Origin: Modestobacter sp. VKM Ac-2986
Lineage (GTDB): Bacteria > Actinomycetota > Actinomycetes > Mycobacteriales > Geodermatophilaceae
Assembly: GCF_026967795.1 (NCBI RefSeq)
Contig: NZ_JAPVBH010000004.1
Location: 372,001 to 436,000, forward strand
Reading direction: 5' to 3'
Length of the DNA: 64,000 bases
Both the position numbers and the translations under genes were made by a program. The notes under the pieces were generated by a model. That model worked only from the letters and a program-made list of their open reading frames with translations, did no database searches and was not told the DNA's origin. Within the stretch, counting starts at the first letter, position 1. Each line of letters starts with the position of its first letter. Shown here in pieces: positions 25,471-33,699 of this stretch.

Positions 25471-26163
25471 GTGACCCGCATCCTGGGCGCACCCGGTGTG
25501 GTCGCGATCGTGCCCGCCCGCGCCGGCTCGCGAGGACTGCCGGGGAAGAACCTGGCGACCGTGGGCGGTACGTCCCTGGTGGGGCGGGCCGTCCGGGCCG
25601 CGCGCGCGGCCGGGGTACAGACCGTGGCGGTGAGCACCGACGGCGCGGAGATCGCGGCCGAGGCCACCCGGCTGGACGCCACCGTCGTTCACCGGCCTCC
25701 CGCCCTGGCCGCCGACGACAGCCGCACGGTGGACGCGTTGCTGCACGTCGCCGACACACTGGCCCTGGACCCCGACACGCTGTTGGTGTTGTTGCAGCCC
25801 ACCTCTCCGCTCCGGGGTCCCGAGGACGTCGCCGCCGTGCTGGAGCGGCACGCGGTGGGGGACGTGCGCACCACGCTCACAGCGTGCCGGGCCGAGCACC
25901 ACCCGTACAAGGAGCTCGTGCTCAACTCCTCCGGCCGGGCGGTACCGGTGCACGACTGGTCGGCCCTGGAGGCCCCCCGCCAGCAGCTGCCCCCGGCTTA
26001 CCGGATCAACGGAGCCGTCTACGCCGTCGCCGTCGGCGACCTCCGGCGGGCAGGCGCCGTCGTCGTCCCGGACGTGGCGGTGGTGGAGATGCCCGAACAC
26101 CGCAGCATCGACATCGACGGGGCCGCCGACCTCGCCCGCGCCCGGGAGCTCGCGGACGGTTGA
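25471..26163 (+). CDS. neuA: CMP-sialic acid (acylneuraminate) synthetase homologue
   Basis: 230 residues. The CMP-binding loop VAIVPARAGSRGLPGKNL contains the Arg, Ser and Lys of NeuA enzymes. AVSTDGAEI, LLQPTSPLRGPEDV and YRINGAVYAV follow in family order. NeuA couples CTP and a nonulosonic acid to give the CMP-sugar that GT29 enzymes use. No ribosome site precedes GTG 25471; an alternative is GTG 25498, which would cut close to the active-site loop. The gene converges on neuC with a 7-bp gap and no terminator. Confidence 0.9.
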   Translation: MTRILGAPGVVAIVPARAGSRGLPGKNLATVGGTSLVGRAVRAARAAGVQTVAVSTDGAEIAAEATRLDATVVHRPPALAADDSRTVDALLHVADTLALDPDTLLVLLQPTSPLRGPEDVAAVLERHAVGDVRTTLTACRAEHHPYKELVLNSSGRAVPVHDWSALEAPRQQLPPAYRINGAVYAVAVGDLRRAGAVVVPDVAVVEMPEHRSIDIDGAADLARARELADG

Positions 26164-26170
26164 CCCACGG

Positions 26171-27319
26171 TCAGCCCCGGTCGACGAAGCGCTTCTGCAG
26201 CGGCAGTGCCCAAGAAGAAGCCTCCCGCAGCACCTCGACGATGCGTCGTGCGGCACCCGCCGTGCCGAAGTGCTCCTCAGGGAGTGTTCGACCCTCCCGG
26301 CTGGCGTCCTCCACGGCGGCGACGATCGCGCGGCAGTCGGCGTCGACGTGCCGGACGGACGACGCCGGCGACCGGCCGTCCTGCCGAGTACCGACGTTCA
26401 CCGAAGGCGTGCCCAGCACCGGCGCCTCGCGCACTCCGCTGCTGGAGTTCCCGACCAGGACCTGCGCGTGGCGCAGCAGCGTCAGGTAGGCGGCGAACCG
26501 CATCGAGGGCAGCCGCGTCACGCCGGGGACGCCGTCCAGCCGGGACAGCGCCGCCTTGACGTCGAATGTGCCTTCGTCGTTGTTCGGGTCGATCACGACC
26601 CAGGCGCCGCCGAGGTCGAGCACCGCGTCGACGACCGCCTCGGCGTGCGCCCGATTCCGGTCCAGCTCCGTGGTCACCGGGTGGAAGGCCAGTACCCCGT
26701 ACGGCCGGGTCGGGGTGCCGTACCGCTCCTGGACGGGCTCCAGAGGGGCGTCCAGGGCGGCCACCAGCGCGTCGATCTCGGGGCTGCCCACCACATGGAC
26801 GCGTTCCGCGTCCTCTCCTAGCTGAAGTACGCGCCGCTGGGCCTCGTCATTGGCGACGAAGTGCAGATGGGCGTGCTTGGTGATCGAGTGGCGGATGGAG
26901 TCGTCGATCGTGCCGGACACCTCGCCGCCCTCGACATGGGCGACCCGGGTGTTGGTGAGGCTGCCGGCCAGGGCACCGGCGAGCGCCTCCACCCGGTCGC
27001 CGTGCACCAGCACCAAGTCGGCGGACTCCGAGAGCAGGAGCCGCGCGATGGAGTTGATGCTATTGGCCAGCACCAAGGCCATCGGCTCGTCGGCCACCTG
27101 GTTGGGCACGTGGTGCAGCCGGCGCAGCCCGACCTGCTCGATCTCGTGCACCGTGTAGCCGTAGCCGTGGAGCAGGTGCATGCCTGTGACGACCAGGGAG
27201 AACTCGACGTCGGGCGCGTCCTGCAGCCCCAGGAAGACGTCCCGCATCTTGCCGAAGTCCGCGCGCGTCCCGGTGATGCCGACGATGCGTCTGGCGGTCA
27301 CCGCGCTGCCGTCGTCCAT
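26171..27319 (-). CDS. neuC: UDP-GlcNAc 2-epimerase (hydrolysing), NeuC-type
   Basis: 382 residues, GT-B-like fold of the WecB/NeuC family. Key segments are GITGTRADFGKM, LVLVHGDRVEALAGALAG, VAHVEGGEVSGTIDDSIRH and VGNSSSGVREAPVLGTPSVN. The GTRAD and HVEGGE signatures point to the hydrolysing NeuC branch, which makes ManNAc and UDP, rather than WecB. It overlaps the end of neuB by 22 nt on the same strand, so the two are coupled. A LegG-like role in legionaminate synthesis is possible, but no other leg genes are present here. Confidence 0.88.
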   Translation of the reverse strand: MDDGSAVTARRIVGITGTRADFGKMRDVFLGLQDAPDVEFSLVVTGMHLLHGYGYTVHEIEQVGLRRLHHVPNQVADEPMALVLANSINSIARLLLSESADLVLVHGDRVEALAGALAGSLTNTRVAHVEGGEVSGTIDDSIRHSITKHAHLHFVANDEAQRRVLQLGEDAERVHVVGSPEIDALVAALDAPLEPVQERYGTPTRPYGVLAFHPVTTELDRNRAHAEAVVDAVLDLGGAWVVIDPNNDEGTFDVKAALSRLDGVPGVTRLPSMRFAAYLTLLRHAQVLVGNSSSGVREAPVLGTPSVNVGTRQDGRSPASSVRHVDADCRAIVAAVEDASREGRTLPEEHFGTAGAARRIVEVLREASSWALPLQKRFVDRG

Positions 27320-28359
27320 CCGTCGATGTCGGCCGCGGACAGCTGCACATCGGCCGGGAGCGCCCGGGTCGCTCGCCGACCCAACACGCGGTCGTAGTCG
27401 GCGGCGAGCAGCGCACCGGTGCCGGGCCGCTTGACCCAGAGGTTGTCCACGGTGAAGTCCTCCCCCTCTGCCACGGGGCGGATCGACACGATGCTTGCGT
27501 AGGCGAAGTCGATGGTCGGCTGCTCATCGGGCAGCACGGTCTTGTGCCCACCACGTGACAGCGCCAGCACGTCAGCACCGCGGATCAGCTCGGCGAACTC
27601 GGTGGGCGTGCTCGAGATCGGGATGTCCGGACCCGGCCAGGACATGTCAGAGGTGAAGTGCCGCTCGAGGACGTCGGCGCCGACGGCCACCGCTCCGAGA
27701 CACGCAAAGATCGACGTGGTGTGGTCCGAGAGGCCGAGCACCGCGTCGGGGAACGCCTCACCGAGATCGGCGATGCCACCCAGCCGGACTTGGTGGGCGG
27801 GGGTCGGGTACACGCTCGTGCACTGCATCAACGCAAAGGGGACGCCGGAGGCCCGGAGCAGCTCCACCGAGGGGCGGATCGTGCTGATGTCGTTCATCCC
27901 GGTGCTCAGGACGACCGGCTTGCCGAAGGACGCGACGTGCTTCACCAGCGGGTAGTTGTTGCACTCGCCGGAACCGATCTTGAACGCGGGCACGTCGATC
28001 TCGGCAAGCCGGTCCGCTGCCGCGCGGCTGAAGGGCGTGGAGATGGCGAGGAGGCCGCGCTCGTGGGCGTGCTCGAAGCAGTCCCGCTCCTCCTCTGCGG
28101 AGAGCGCGCAGCGCTGCATCATCGTGTAGATCGATTCGTCAGCGTTCCCGGGAACGACGTCGTTGGGGATCATCTCGTCCTCAACGACGTGCGACTGGAA
28201 CTTGACGCACTCAACGCCCGCAGCGGCTGCGTCGTCGATCATCCGGTGCATCCGGTCGAGGTCACCGTCGTGATTGATGCCCAACTCGGCGATCACCAGC
28301 GGGCGTTCCCCCCCACCGACAGTCCGGTTGCCGATCTGGAAGCGAGGAGCCTGCGTCAT
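27298..28359 (-). CDS. neuB: N-acetylneuraminate synthase homologue
   Basis: 353 residues. A TIM barrel with VIAELGINHDGDL, CVKFQSHVVEDEM, FKIGSGECNNYPLV, QCTSVYPTP, GLSDHTTS and LERHFTSD covers the PEP- and metal-binding residues. WPGPDIPIS replaces the usual GPDHxFS loop. A C-terminal SAF/antifreeze-like domain (~290-345) ends the protein. NeuB condenses ManNAc with PEP to give Neu5Ac. ATG 28359 has TACTGT 6 nt upstream; the GGAGGG between them is too close to the ATG to act as a normal ribosome site. In-frame sequence upstream to 28695 is not gene-like. Confidence 0.92.
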   Translation of the reverse strand: MTQAPRFQIGNRTVGGGERPLVIAELGINHDGDLDRMHRMIDDAAAAGVECVKFQSHVVEDEMIPNDVVPGNADESIYTMMQRCALSAEEERDCFEHAHERGLLAISTPFSRAAADRLAEIDVPAFKIGSGECNNYPLVKHVASFGKPVVLSTGMNDISTIRPSVELLRASGVPFALMQCTSVYPTPAHQVRLGGIADLGEAFPDAVLGLSDHTTSIFACLGAVAVGADVLERHFTSDMSWPGPDIPISSTPTEFAELIRGADVLALSRGGHKTVLPDEQPTIDFAYASIVSIRPVAEGEDFTVDNLWVKRPGTGALLAADYDRVLGRRATRALPADVQLSAADIDGWTTAAR

Positions 28360-28365
28360 CCCTCC

Positions 28366-28371
28366 ACAGTA
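28366..28371 (-). promoter_or_regulatory. -10 element (TACTGT) of neuB-neuC
   Basis: Minus-strand TANNNT hexamer 6 nt before the neuB ATG. Confidence 0.5.
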
Positions 28372-28701
28372 GGTGACGTCCGACGACTTCTCGGCTCGCC
28401 TGCGACCCCTGTGGCGAGTGAGGCAGGTTGCTCCCCGAGCCGGTCGCCGCACTCGCCCGACGGCGGCTCGAAGCCCGGTGACCGCCATCGCCACAGGTCC
28501 GGCCGGGCCTCCGCGCGGGCACACCCGGGCCCGGCAGCGTCCTCTGGAGTCGGCTCGCCAACCAGCGGCCCTCCCGGCCGCTGACGACCCCCGCCGGCAG
28601 TGATCCAGGGTGCGCAGCTCCAGGCCGTGCCGACCGCCTCGAGCGGCACGGCGCGGACGCGCGAGGCTGTCGCGGGGCCCGCACACCGGAGGCACGTTGG
28701 G
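28372..28701. other. Intergenic stretch of 330 bp
   Basis: It holds the upstream part of the neuB promoter and a terminator-like hairpin (28624-28652) behind the SGNH gene. Short open frames here show no recognisable protein. I see no RNA gene, repeat or insertion-sequence end in it. Confidence 0.6.
28624..28652 (-). terminator. Hairpin downstream of the SGNH lipoprotein gene
   Basis: A 9-bp perfect stem (GCCGTGCCG and its complement) with an 11-nt loop lies about 50 bp past the stop of the minus-strand SGNH gene. Confidence 0.5.
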
Positions 28702-29445
28702 CTACCGGTCGGGCTGGTCCGACTGGTCGGCCGCGGCGTCCAGCAGCGCCGCGCGCAGGAGCACCCCGGCCTGGTCGGCGGCGGTGACGGTCGGGTGCAC
28801 GCCGTCCACGGTGGCGCTAGGGCGGAAGGTCCCGTCGACTGTGACGTCGGTCCAGGGGTCGACGAAGCGCCACCCCTCCTGCGCGGCGAGTGCGGCGAGC
28901 CGGCGGTTGTAGTCGGCCGTGGCGTCCGGGCGGGGGTCGCTCGGCGGGATCGCGGACACGACGACGTCCGGGACCCCCGCGGCGGCCACGATCCCGCGGA
29001 GGTTGTCCTCGCTCTCGGTCCAGGTGACCCCGGCCGTCACGTCGTTGGTCCCGGCGAGCAGGAGGAGGACGTCGCCCTGGTACGGCGTGACGTGGGCGAG
29101 CATGTCGGCGGTCCGGGCGCCGGAGACGGCCCAGCCGCCACCGAACCGGGCCGGCGCGACCGAGGCCGCCTGCACCCAGGAGCCCGCGCCGGCGATGCCG
29201 ATGTCCTGCGCCGAGGGCGCCCAGGCGGTGAGCGAGTCCCCGACCGTCACGAAGGTGACCTCGCCGGGAGCCGGCGCCGGGGCGGAGCCCGCCGAGGAAC
29301 CGGCGGAGGACCCCGTCACCGCGGCCGGCGCACCGGCGCCACCACTCGTCGCTTCCTCGGCGGCGCAGCCGCCCAGGACGAGGACGGCGGCCACCGAGGT
29401 CGGGACGGCCCACCAGCGGGCGACTGCTCCGGGTCCGGGGTGCAC
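28702..29445 (-). CDS. SGNH/GDSL hydrolase lipoprotein
   Basis: 247 residues. A hydrophobic signal ends in the lipobox VLGGC (lipid-modified Cys near residue 26), then a Ser/Ala/Pro linker. The SGNH domain has VTVGDSLTAW (Ser nucleophile), a Gly block, LLAGTNDVT (Asn) and DGVHPT (Asp-x-x-His). These are esterases acting on carbohydrates or lipids at the cell surface. It sits beside neuB, so a sialate O-acetylesterase role is conceivable but unsupported by specific motifs. The GTG start is leaderless by position. The much longer open frame upstream is antisense or out of frame relative to sbcC. Confidence 0.85.
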   Translation of the reverse strand: MHPGPGAVARWWAVPTSVAAVLVLGGCAAEEATSGGAGAPAAVTGSSAGSSAGSAPAPAPGEVTFVTVGDSLTAWAPSAQDIGIAGAGSWVQAASVAPARFGGGWAVSGARTADMLAHVTPYQGDVLLLLAGTNDVTAGVTWTESEDNLRGIVAAAGVPDVVVSAIPPSDPRPDATADYNRRLAALAAQEGWRFVDPWTDVTVDGTFRPSATVDGVHPTVTAADQAGVLLRAALLDAAADQSDQPDR

Positions 29446-29451
29446 CCCGCC

Positions 29452-29457
29452 ATTGTC
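29452..29457 (-). promoter_or_regulatory. Possible -10 (GACAAT) of the SGNH lipoprotein gene
   Basis: A near-consensus hexamer on the minus strand, 6 nt before the GTG at 29445. Confidence 0.4.
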
Positions 29458-29522
29458 ACGGCCCTCGACGTCCTGCGGGGGCAGCGTCACCGGGGCGTCC
29501 CACGCCGACCAGGCAGGTCGGG

Positions 29523-32483
29523 TCAGCTCGCCAGCCGGGAGCCCTCGCGGCCGCTGACGACCTCCAGCCGGCTGGTGATCCGGGTCCGCAGCTCCTCGAC
29601 GTGGCTGATCACCCCGACGGTGCGCCCGCCGCGGCGGAGCTCGTCGAGCACGGTCATCACCGCGTCCAGCGACTGCGGGTCCAGGGTGCCGAAGCCCTCG
29701 TCGACGAACAGGGTGTCGATCTGCACGCCGCCGCTCTCGGCGGTGACCACGTCGGCGAGGCCGAGGGCCAGGGCGAGGGAGGCCATGAAGCTCTCGCCAC
29801 CGGAGAGCGTCTTGGTGGGCCGGCGCACGCCGGTGTACTCGTCGAGCACGTCCAGGCCGAGCCCGCCGCGGGCACCGTGCCGGCCCTGGGCGTCGCTGTG
29901 CAGGAAGGTGTAGCGCCCGCCGGACATGTCCCGCAGCCGCCGGCTGGCCACCTCGGCCACCTGTTCCAGCCGCGCGGCGAGCACGAAGGACTGCAGCCGC
30001 ATCCGCAGGGTGTTCGCCCCCCGCCCGTTGACCAGGTCGGCGAGCGCGGTCACCTGCTCGGCGACGGCCCGCCGCTCGTCGAGCTCGACCTCCACGGCGG
30101 TCAGGTCGGCGGCCAGCCCGTCGAGCGCCGTGGTGCGCGCCCGGGCCTGGGCCAGCGCGGCGACGGCGTCCTCGCGGGCGCTGGTGGCGGTACGGCAGGT
30201 GGCGGTGAGCGCCTCGACGTCGGGCCGCGGGGCGAGGTCGGCCAGCTCGGGCTCGGCCAGGGTGGCGGTGACGACCTGCCACTGCTGGTCGTGCCCGGCC
30301 ACGCGGGCGCCGATCGTGGCGGCGCGCCCGCGGTCGAGCAGGGCGTCGCTGGCGGCCAGCAGGTCGGGGAAGCCCGCCTCGACCACCCGTTCCCCGGCCA
30401 GCCGCTGCGCGGCGTCGGCCGCGGCGCGGGACCGCAGCTCGGCGCCCTCGGCGTCCAGGAGCGCCTCGCAGCACTCGGCCTCGCCGGTGAGGCGCCGGAC
30501 CCGCTCGGCGATGCCGGCGTCCTCGCCCCGGGCCGCGGTGAGCCGCTGCTCGACGTCGGCGAGCTGGTCGCGGGTGGCGGTCAGCTCGGCGCGGGCCAGG
30601 GCGAGCTCCTCGCGGGTGGCAGCCCGGGCGGTGACCGCGGCGTCCCGCTCGGCGACGAGCGCGGCGAGCTCCCGGCGGGCGCCGTCGAGTGCGCCGGCCC
30701 GGTCGCGGACCGCCCGCTCCTCCTCGACCGCGGCCGCCAGCGCGGCCTCCTGCTCGGCGAGCGGCGTGCTGCCGGCCCGGGCGCGCAGTGCGGCGAGCTC
30801 GCGCTCGGTCTGCTCGGCCTGCTGCTGGACGGCCCGGTGCGCGGCCTCGAGCCGGTCGGTGGTGGCGCGGGCGGCGTCCTCGTCGGCCTGGGTGACGACG
30901 GGGCCGGTGTGCACGGCCAGCCGGGGGTGCTCAAGTGCGCCGCACACCGGGCAGTCGGCGCCGTCGACGAGGCCGGCGGCCAGCTCGGCCGCCATGCCCT
31001 CCAGCCGCTGGGCCCGCAGGTCGGTCCAGCGCTCGCGGGCGTCCAGCCAGGTCTCCCGGGCCGCGGTGGCCCGGTCGTGCTGCTCCTGCGACTCGGCGGT
31101 CAGGGTGAGCACCGCGGCGGCGGCCTGCACCGCGGCCCGGCCGCGCTCCAGGGCCTCGGTCAGCCCCGGCAGCCGGGCGGCGGCCTCGGCGGCTGCCTCG
31201 ACCACCAGCTCCTGGGCGGTCACGCGGGCCGGCCACGCCTCGGCCGCGGCGTCGTCGGCGGCGCTGCGGCGTTCCAGGTCCTCGACCCGGCGGACACCGC
31301 GGCCCACCTCGGTGGTGAGCGCGGCGGCCCGTTCGACCTCCGGCAGCAGGGCCCGCAGGGAGGCGGCCTCGTCCCGCAGCGCGCGGGCCAGCACCGTGTC
31401 GGCAGGACGACCGGCCGCGACGGCGGCCCAGGAGCGCTGGGCCCCGGCCAGCTGCCCGGCGGCGTGCTCGGCGTCCAGCGCGGCGCGCCCGGCGGCCTCC
31501 AGCACGTCGCGGACCGGCTCGGCCCGGGTGCCGGCGTCCAGCAGGTCGCGCAGCGGCTCCAGCTCGTCGGCCTCGGCGGCCAGCCGGTCCCGTTCGGCCC
31601 GTGCGCGGTCGCGGCGGACGTGCCGGTCGACCTCGGCCCGGGCCTCGGCCAGCACGGCGTCGACCCGGACCACCTCGGCCGCCGCCTCGGCGGCCGACCG
31701 CTCCTGCTCGCGCAGGTGCTCGGCGGCCCCGGCCCGCACCTGGTTCACCCAGGCGCCGGCCCGGGCCGACGAGGGGGCGCCGACGAGGTCGGGCGCGAGC
31801 TCCTCGGGCACCTCGACGTCGGCGACCTGGGCGACGCGGGCCAGGACCGTGCCGGCCTGCCCCACGACCGCCCGCAGCTCGCCCTCGGCCGCGCGGCGCT
31901 GCTCGTCCAGCCACCCCTCGACCTGACCGAACCGGCTGACGTCGAAGAGGGTCTGGAGCAGCTTGCCGCGCTCCTCGGGCTCGGCCCGCAGGAACCGGGC
32001 GAAGTCGCCCTGGGGCAGCAGCACGACCTGGCAGAACTGCTCGGCCGACAGCCCCAGCCGGGTGCGCAGGTGCTCGGAGCCCTCGTCGATGCGGGTGCTC
32101 ACCGGCTCCCAGTCGGCCCCGGTCCACCGCTGGACGGTGAGCTTCGCCTGCTCCTTGGTGACGCCGGTGCCCTTGAGCTTGGGCCGCTGCTGCTCGGGCC
32201 GGCGGACCACCAGCAGCCGCTCGCCGCCCAGGGTGACCTCGCACTGCACCTCGGTGCGCACCCCGGGGCCGGCGTGGTCGCTGCGCAGCCTGCGCTCCTG
32301 CCCGCGCGCCCCGGGGACGGTGCCGTAGAGGGCGTAGACGACCGCGTCGAGCAAGGTGGTCTTGCCCGCGCCGGTGGGGCCCCAGAGCAGGAACAGCCCG
32401 TCGCGGCCCACCTCGTCCAAGTCGACGGCGACCGTGTCGGCGAACGGGCCGAACGCGGTCAGCTCCAGCCGGTGCACCCTCAC
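29523..32483 (-). CDS. sbcC: SbcC exonuclease subunit (Rad50-like ATPase)
   Basis: 986 residues. Walker A GPTGAGKTTLLDAV and the Q-loop QVVLLPQGDFARF are N-terminal. Two long Ala/Glu/Arg-rich coiled coils (~190-480 and ~560-830) flank the zinc hook CPVCG. The C-terminal head has LSGGESFMASLALALGL and the Walker B DTLFVDEGFGTLD. With SbcD it processes DNA hairpins and double-strand ends. GTG 32483 overlaps the sbcD stop (GTGA), so the subunits are coupled. Upstream in-frame sequence overlaps sbcD and was excluded. Confidence 0.96.
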   Translation of the reverse strand: MRVHRLELTAFGPFADTVAVDLDEVGRDGLFLLWGPTGAGKTTLLDAVVYALYGTVPGARGQERRLRSDHAGPGVRTEVQCEVTLGGERLLVVRRPEQQRPKLKGTGVTKEQAKLTVQRWTGADWEPVSTRIDEGSEHLRTRLGLSAEQFCQVVLLPQGDFARFLRAEPEERGKLLQTLFDVSRFGQVEGWLDEQRRAAEGELRAVVGQAGTVLARVAQVADVEVPEELAPDLVGAPSSARAGAWVNQVRAGAAEHLREQERSAAEAAAEVVRVDAVLAEARAEVDRHVRRDRARAERDRLAAEADELEPLRDLLDAGTRAEPVRDVLEAAGRAALDAEHAAGQLAGAQRSWAAVAAGRPADTVLARALRDEAASLRALLPEVERAAALTTEVGRGVRRVEDLERRSAADDAAAEAWPARVTAQELVVEAAAEAAARLPGLTEALERGRAAVQAAAAVLTLTAESQEQHDRATAARETWLDARERWTDLRAQRLEGMAAELAAGLVDGADCPVCGALEHPRLAVHTGPVVTQADEDAARATTDRLEAAHRAVQQQAEQTERELAALRARAGSTPLAEQEAALAAAVEEERAVRDRAGALDGARRELAALVAERDAAVTARAATREELALARAELTATRDQLADVEQRLTAARGEDAGIAERVRRLTGEAECCEALLDAEGAELRSRAAADAAQRLAGERVVEAGFPDLLAASDALLDRGRAATIGARVAGHDQQWQVVTATLAEPELADLAPRPDVEALTATCRTATSAREDAVAALAQARARTTALDGLAADLTAVEVELDERRAVAEQVTALADLVNGRGANTLRMRLQSFVLAARLEQVAEVASRRLRDMSGGRYTFLHSDAQGRHGARGGLGLDVLDEYTGVRRPTKTLSGGESFMASLALALGLADVVTAESGGVQIDTLFVDEGFGTLDPQSLDAVMTVLDELRRGGRTVGVISHVEELRTRITSRLEVVSGREGSRLAS

Positions 32484-33631
32484 AGCGCCGCCTCGGCGCG
32501 CGCCGCGGCGGCGAGCGCGCGGCCCAGCAGCTCCCGCTCGGCGGCGCTGGCCTCGACACCGCCGCGGACGTGGGTGACGAACTCGCCGGCGACCTCGAGG
32601 TCGCTGCGGCCGGAGAGCCGCTCGGTGTAGGAGCGGGTGTCGGTGCCCGGACCTGAGCCCGTCCACTCCAGGTGCACGCAGTGCGGGAACCGGCCCTGCA
32701 GCTGGCGCATCGGGTCGACCGGGCGGACCGGGTCGGTGAGCTGGACGGACACGAAGTGCTCCTCGACCGGCACGAGGTCCGGGTCGGCGAGCAGCTCGGG
32801 CAGCTCACCGCGCAGGACGGTGAGCCGGCGCGGGGTGGGCAGCGGCACGGCCCGCACCCCGGCCAGGCCACCGGCGTCGAGGTCGAGGAGCCATGCCTGC
32901 TTCTGCTGCCCGGCCTCGCCGAAGGAGTAGGCCAGCGGCGAGCCGCTGTAGCGCACCCGGTCGCTGAGCGACTGCGGCCGGTGCAGGTGGCCCAGCGCGA
33001 CGTAATCGACGCCGTCGAAGACCCCGGCGGGCACCAGGTCGACCCCGCCGACGGCGATGTCGCGCTCGCTCTCGCTGGGCTGGCCGCCCCCGACGAAGGC
33101 GTGCGCCAGCACGACCGACCGCGTCCCGGGCCGTCCCGCCAGGTCGGCGCGCACCCGCCGCATCGCCTCGGCCAGCACCGCCTCGTGCGAGCGCGCGTCG
33201 GGCAGGCCCAGCTCGTGGCGGGCGATCTCCGGCTCCAGGTAGGGCAGCCCGTACACGGCCACCTCGCCGTGCTCGTCGGTGAACAGCACCGGCTCACCGA
33301 GCCGCGGGGTGTCGGCGCGGACGTGCAGCCCACCGGCGGCGAGCACCTCCGACAGGGTGCCGAGTCGGCGGGCGGAGTCGTGGTTGCCCGGGGTCAGCAC
33401 GACCTGGGCGCCGGCCCGCAGGAGGCGGTGGACGACCCGGCTGAACACGCCGGTCGCGTCGGCCGAGGGCACCGCGCGGTCGTAGACGTCACCGGCGACC
33501 AGGACCACGTCGACGCCCTCGGCGGCCACCACGTCGGCGAGGGCACCGAGCACCGCCTCCTGCTCGGCGAGCAGGTCGGTGCCGTGCAGGGAACGGCCGA
33601 CGTGCCAGTCGGAGGTGTGCAGCAGCCGCAT
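32480..33631 (-). CDS. sbcD: SbcD nuclease subunit (Mre11-like)
   Basis: 383 residues, calcineurin-like metallophosphoesterase. Metal-site motifs in order: LLHTSDWHVGRSL, VLVAGDVYDRAVP, LTPGNHDSARRL, VLAHAFVGGG and YVALGHLHRPQ. A C-terminal capping region pairs with SbcC. The ATG at 33631 has TACCGT 7 nt upstream and no ribosome site, so leaderless. It is followed directly by sbcC. This pair lies inside the segment that separates the GtrA and PH-domain genes, which adjoin each other in mycobacteria. Confidence 0.95.
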   Translation of the reverse strand: MRLLHTSDWHVGRSLHGTDLLAEQEAVLGALADVVAAEGVDVVLVAGDVYDRAVPSADATGVFSRVVHRLLRAGAQVVLTPGNHDSARRLGTLSEVLAAGGLHVRADTPRLGEPVLFTDEHGEVAVYGLPYLEPEIARHELGLPDARSHEAVLAEAMRRVRADLAGRPGTRSVVLAHAFVGGGQPSESERDIAVGGVDLVPAGVFDGVDYVALGHLHRPQSLSDRVRYSGSPLAYSFGEAGQQKQAWLLDLDAGGLAGVRAVPLPTPRRLTVLRGELPELLADPDLVPVEEHFVSVQLTDPVRPVDPMRQLQGRFPHCVHLEWTGSGPGTDTRSYTERLSGRSDLEVAGEFVTHVRGGVEASAAERELLGRALAAAARAEAAL

Positions 33632-33638
33632 GCCCCGC

Positions 33639-33644
33639 ACGGTA
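33639..33644 (-). promoter_or_regulatory. -10 element (TACCGT) of sbcD-sbcC
   Basis: Minus-strand TANNNT hexamer 7 nt before the sbcD ATG. Confidence 0.5.
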
Positions 33645-33699
33645 GGTCGCCCCTCCGACAGGACCGGACGCGGCCCGCCGTCCGACGCCGGGTCCGGGG

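Noticed and set aside
28373-28603. A 76-codon open frame in the neuB-SGNH gap
   Set aside because: No ribosome site, Arg/Pro-rich shadow-like composition and it overlaps the neuB promoter.
27298-28695. NeuB starting at 28695 (465 codons)
   Set aside because: The first 112 codons are Arg/Gly-rich and unlike any NeuB; ATG 28359 fits the family length and has a -10 hexamer 6 nt upstream.
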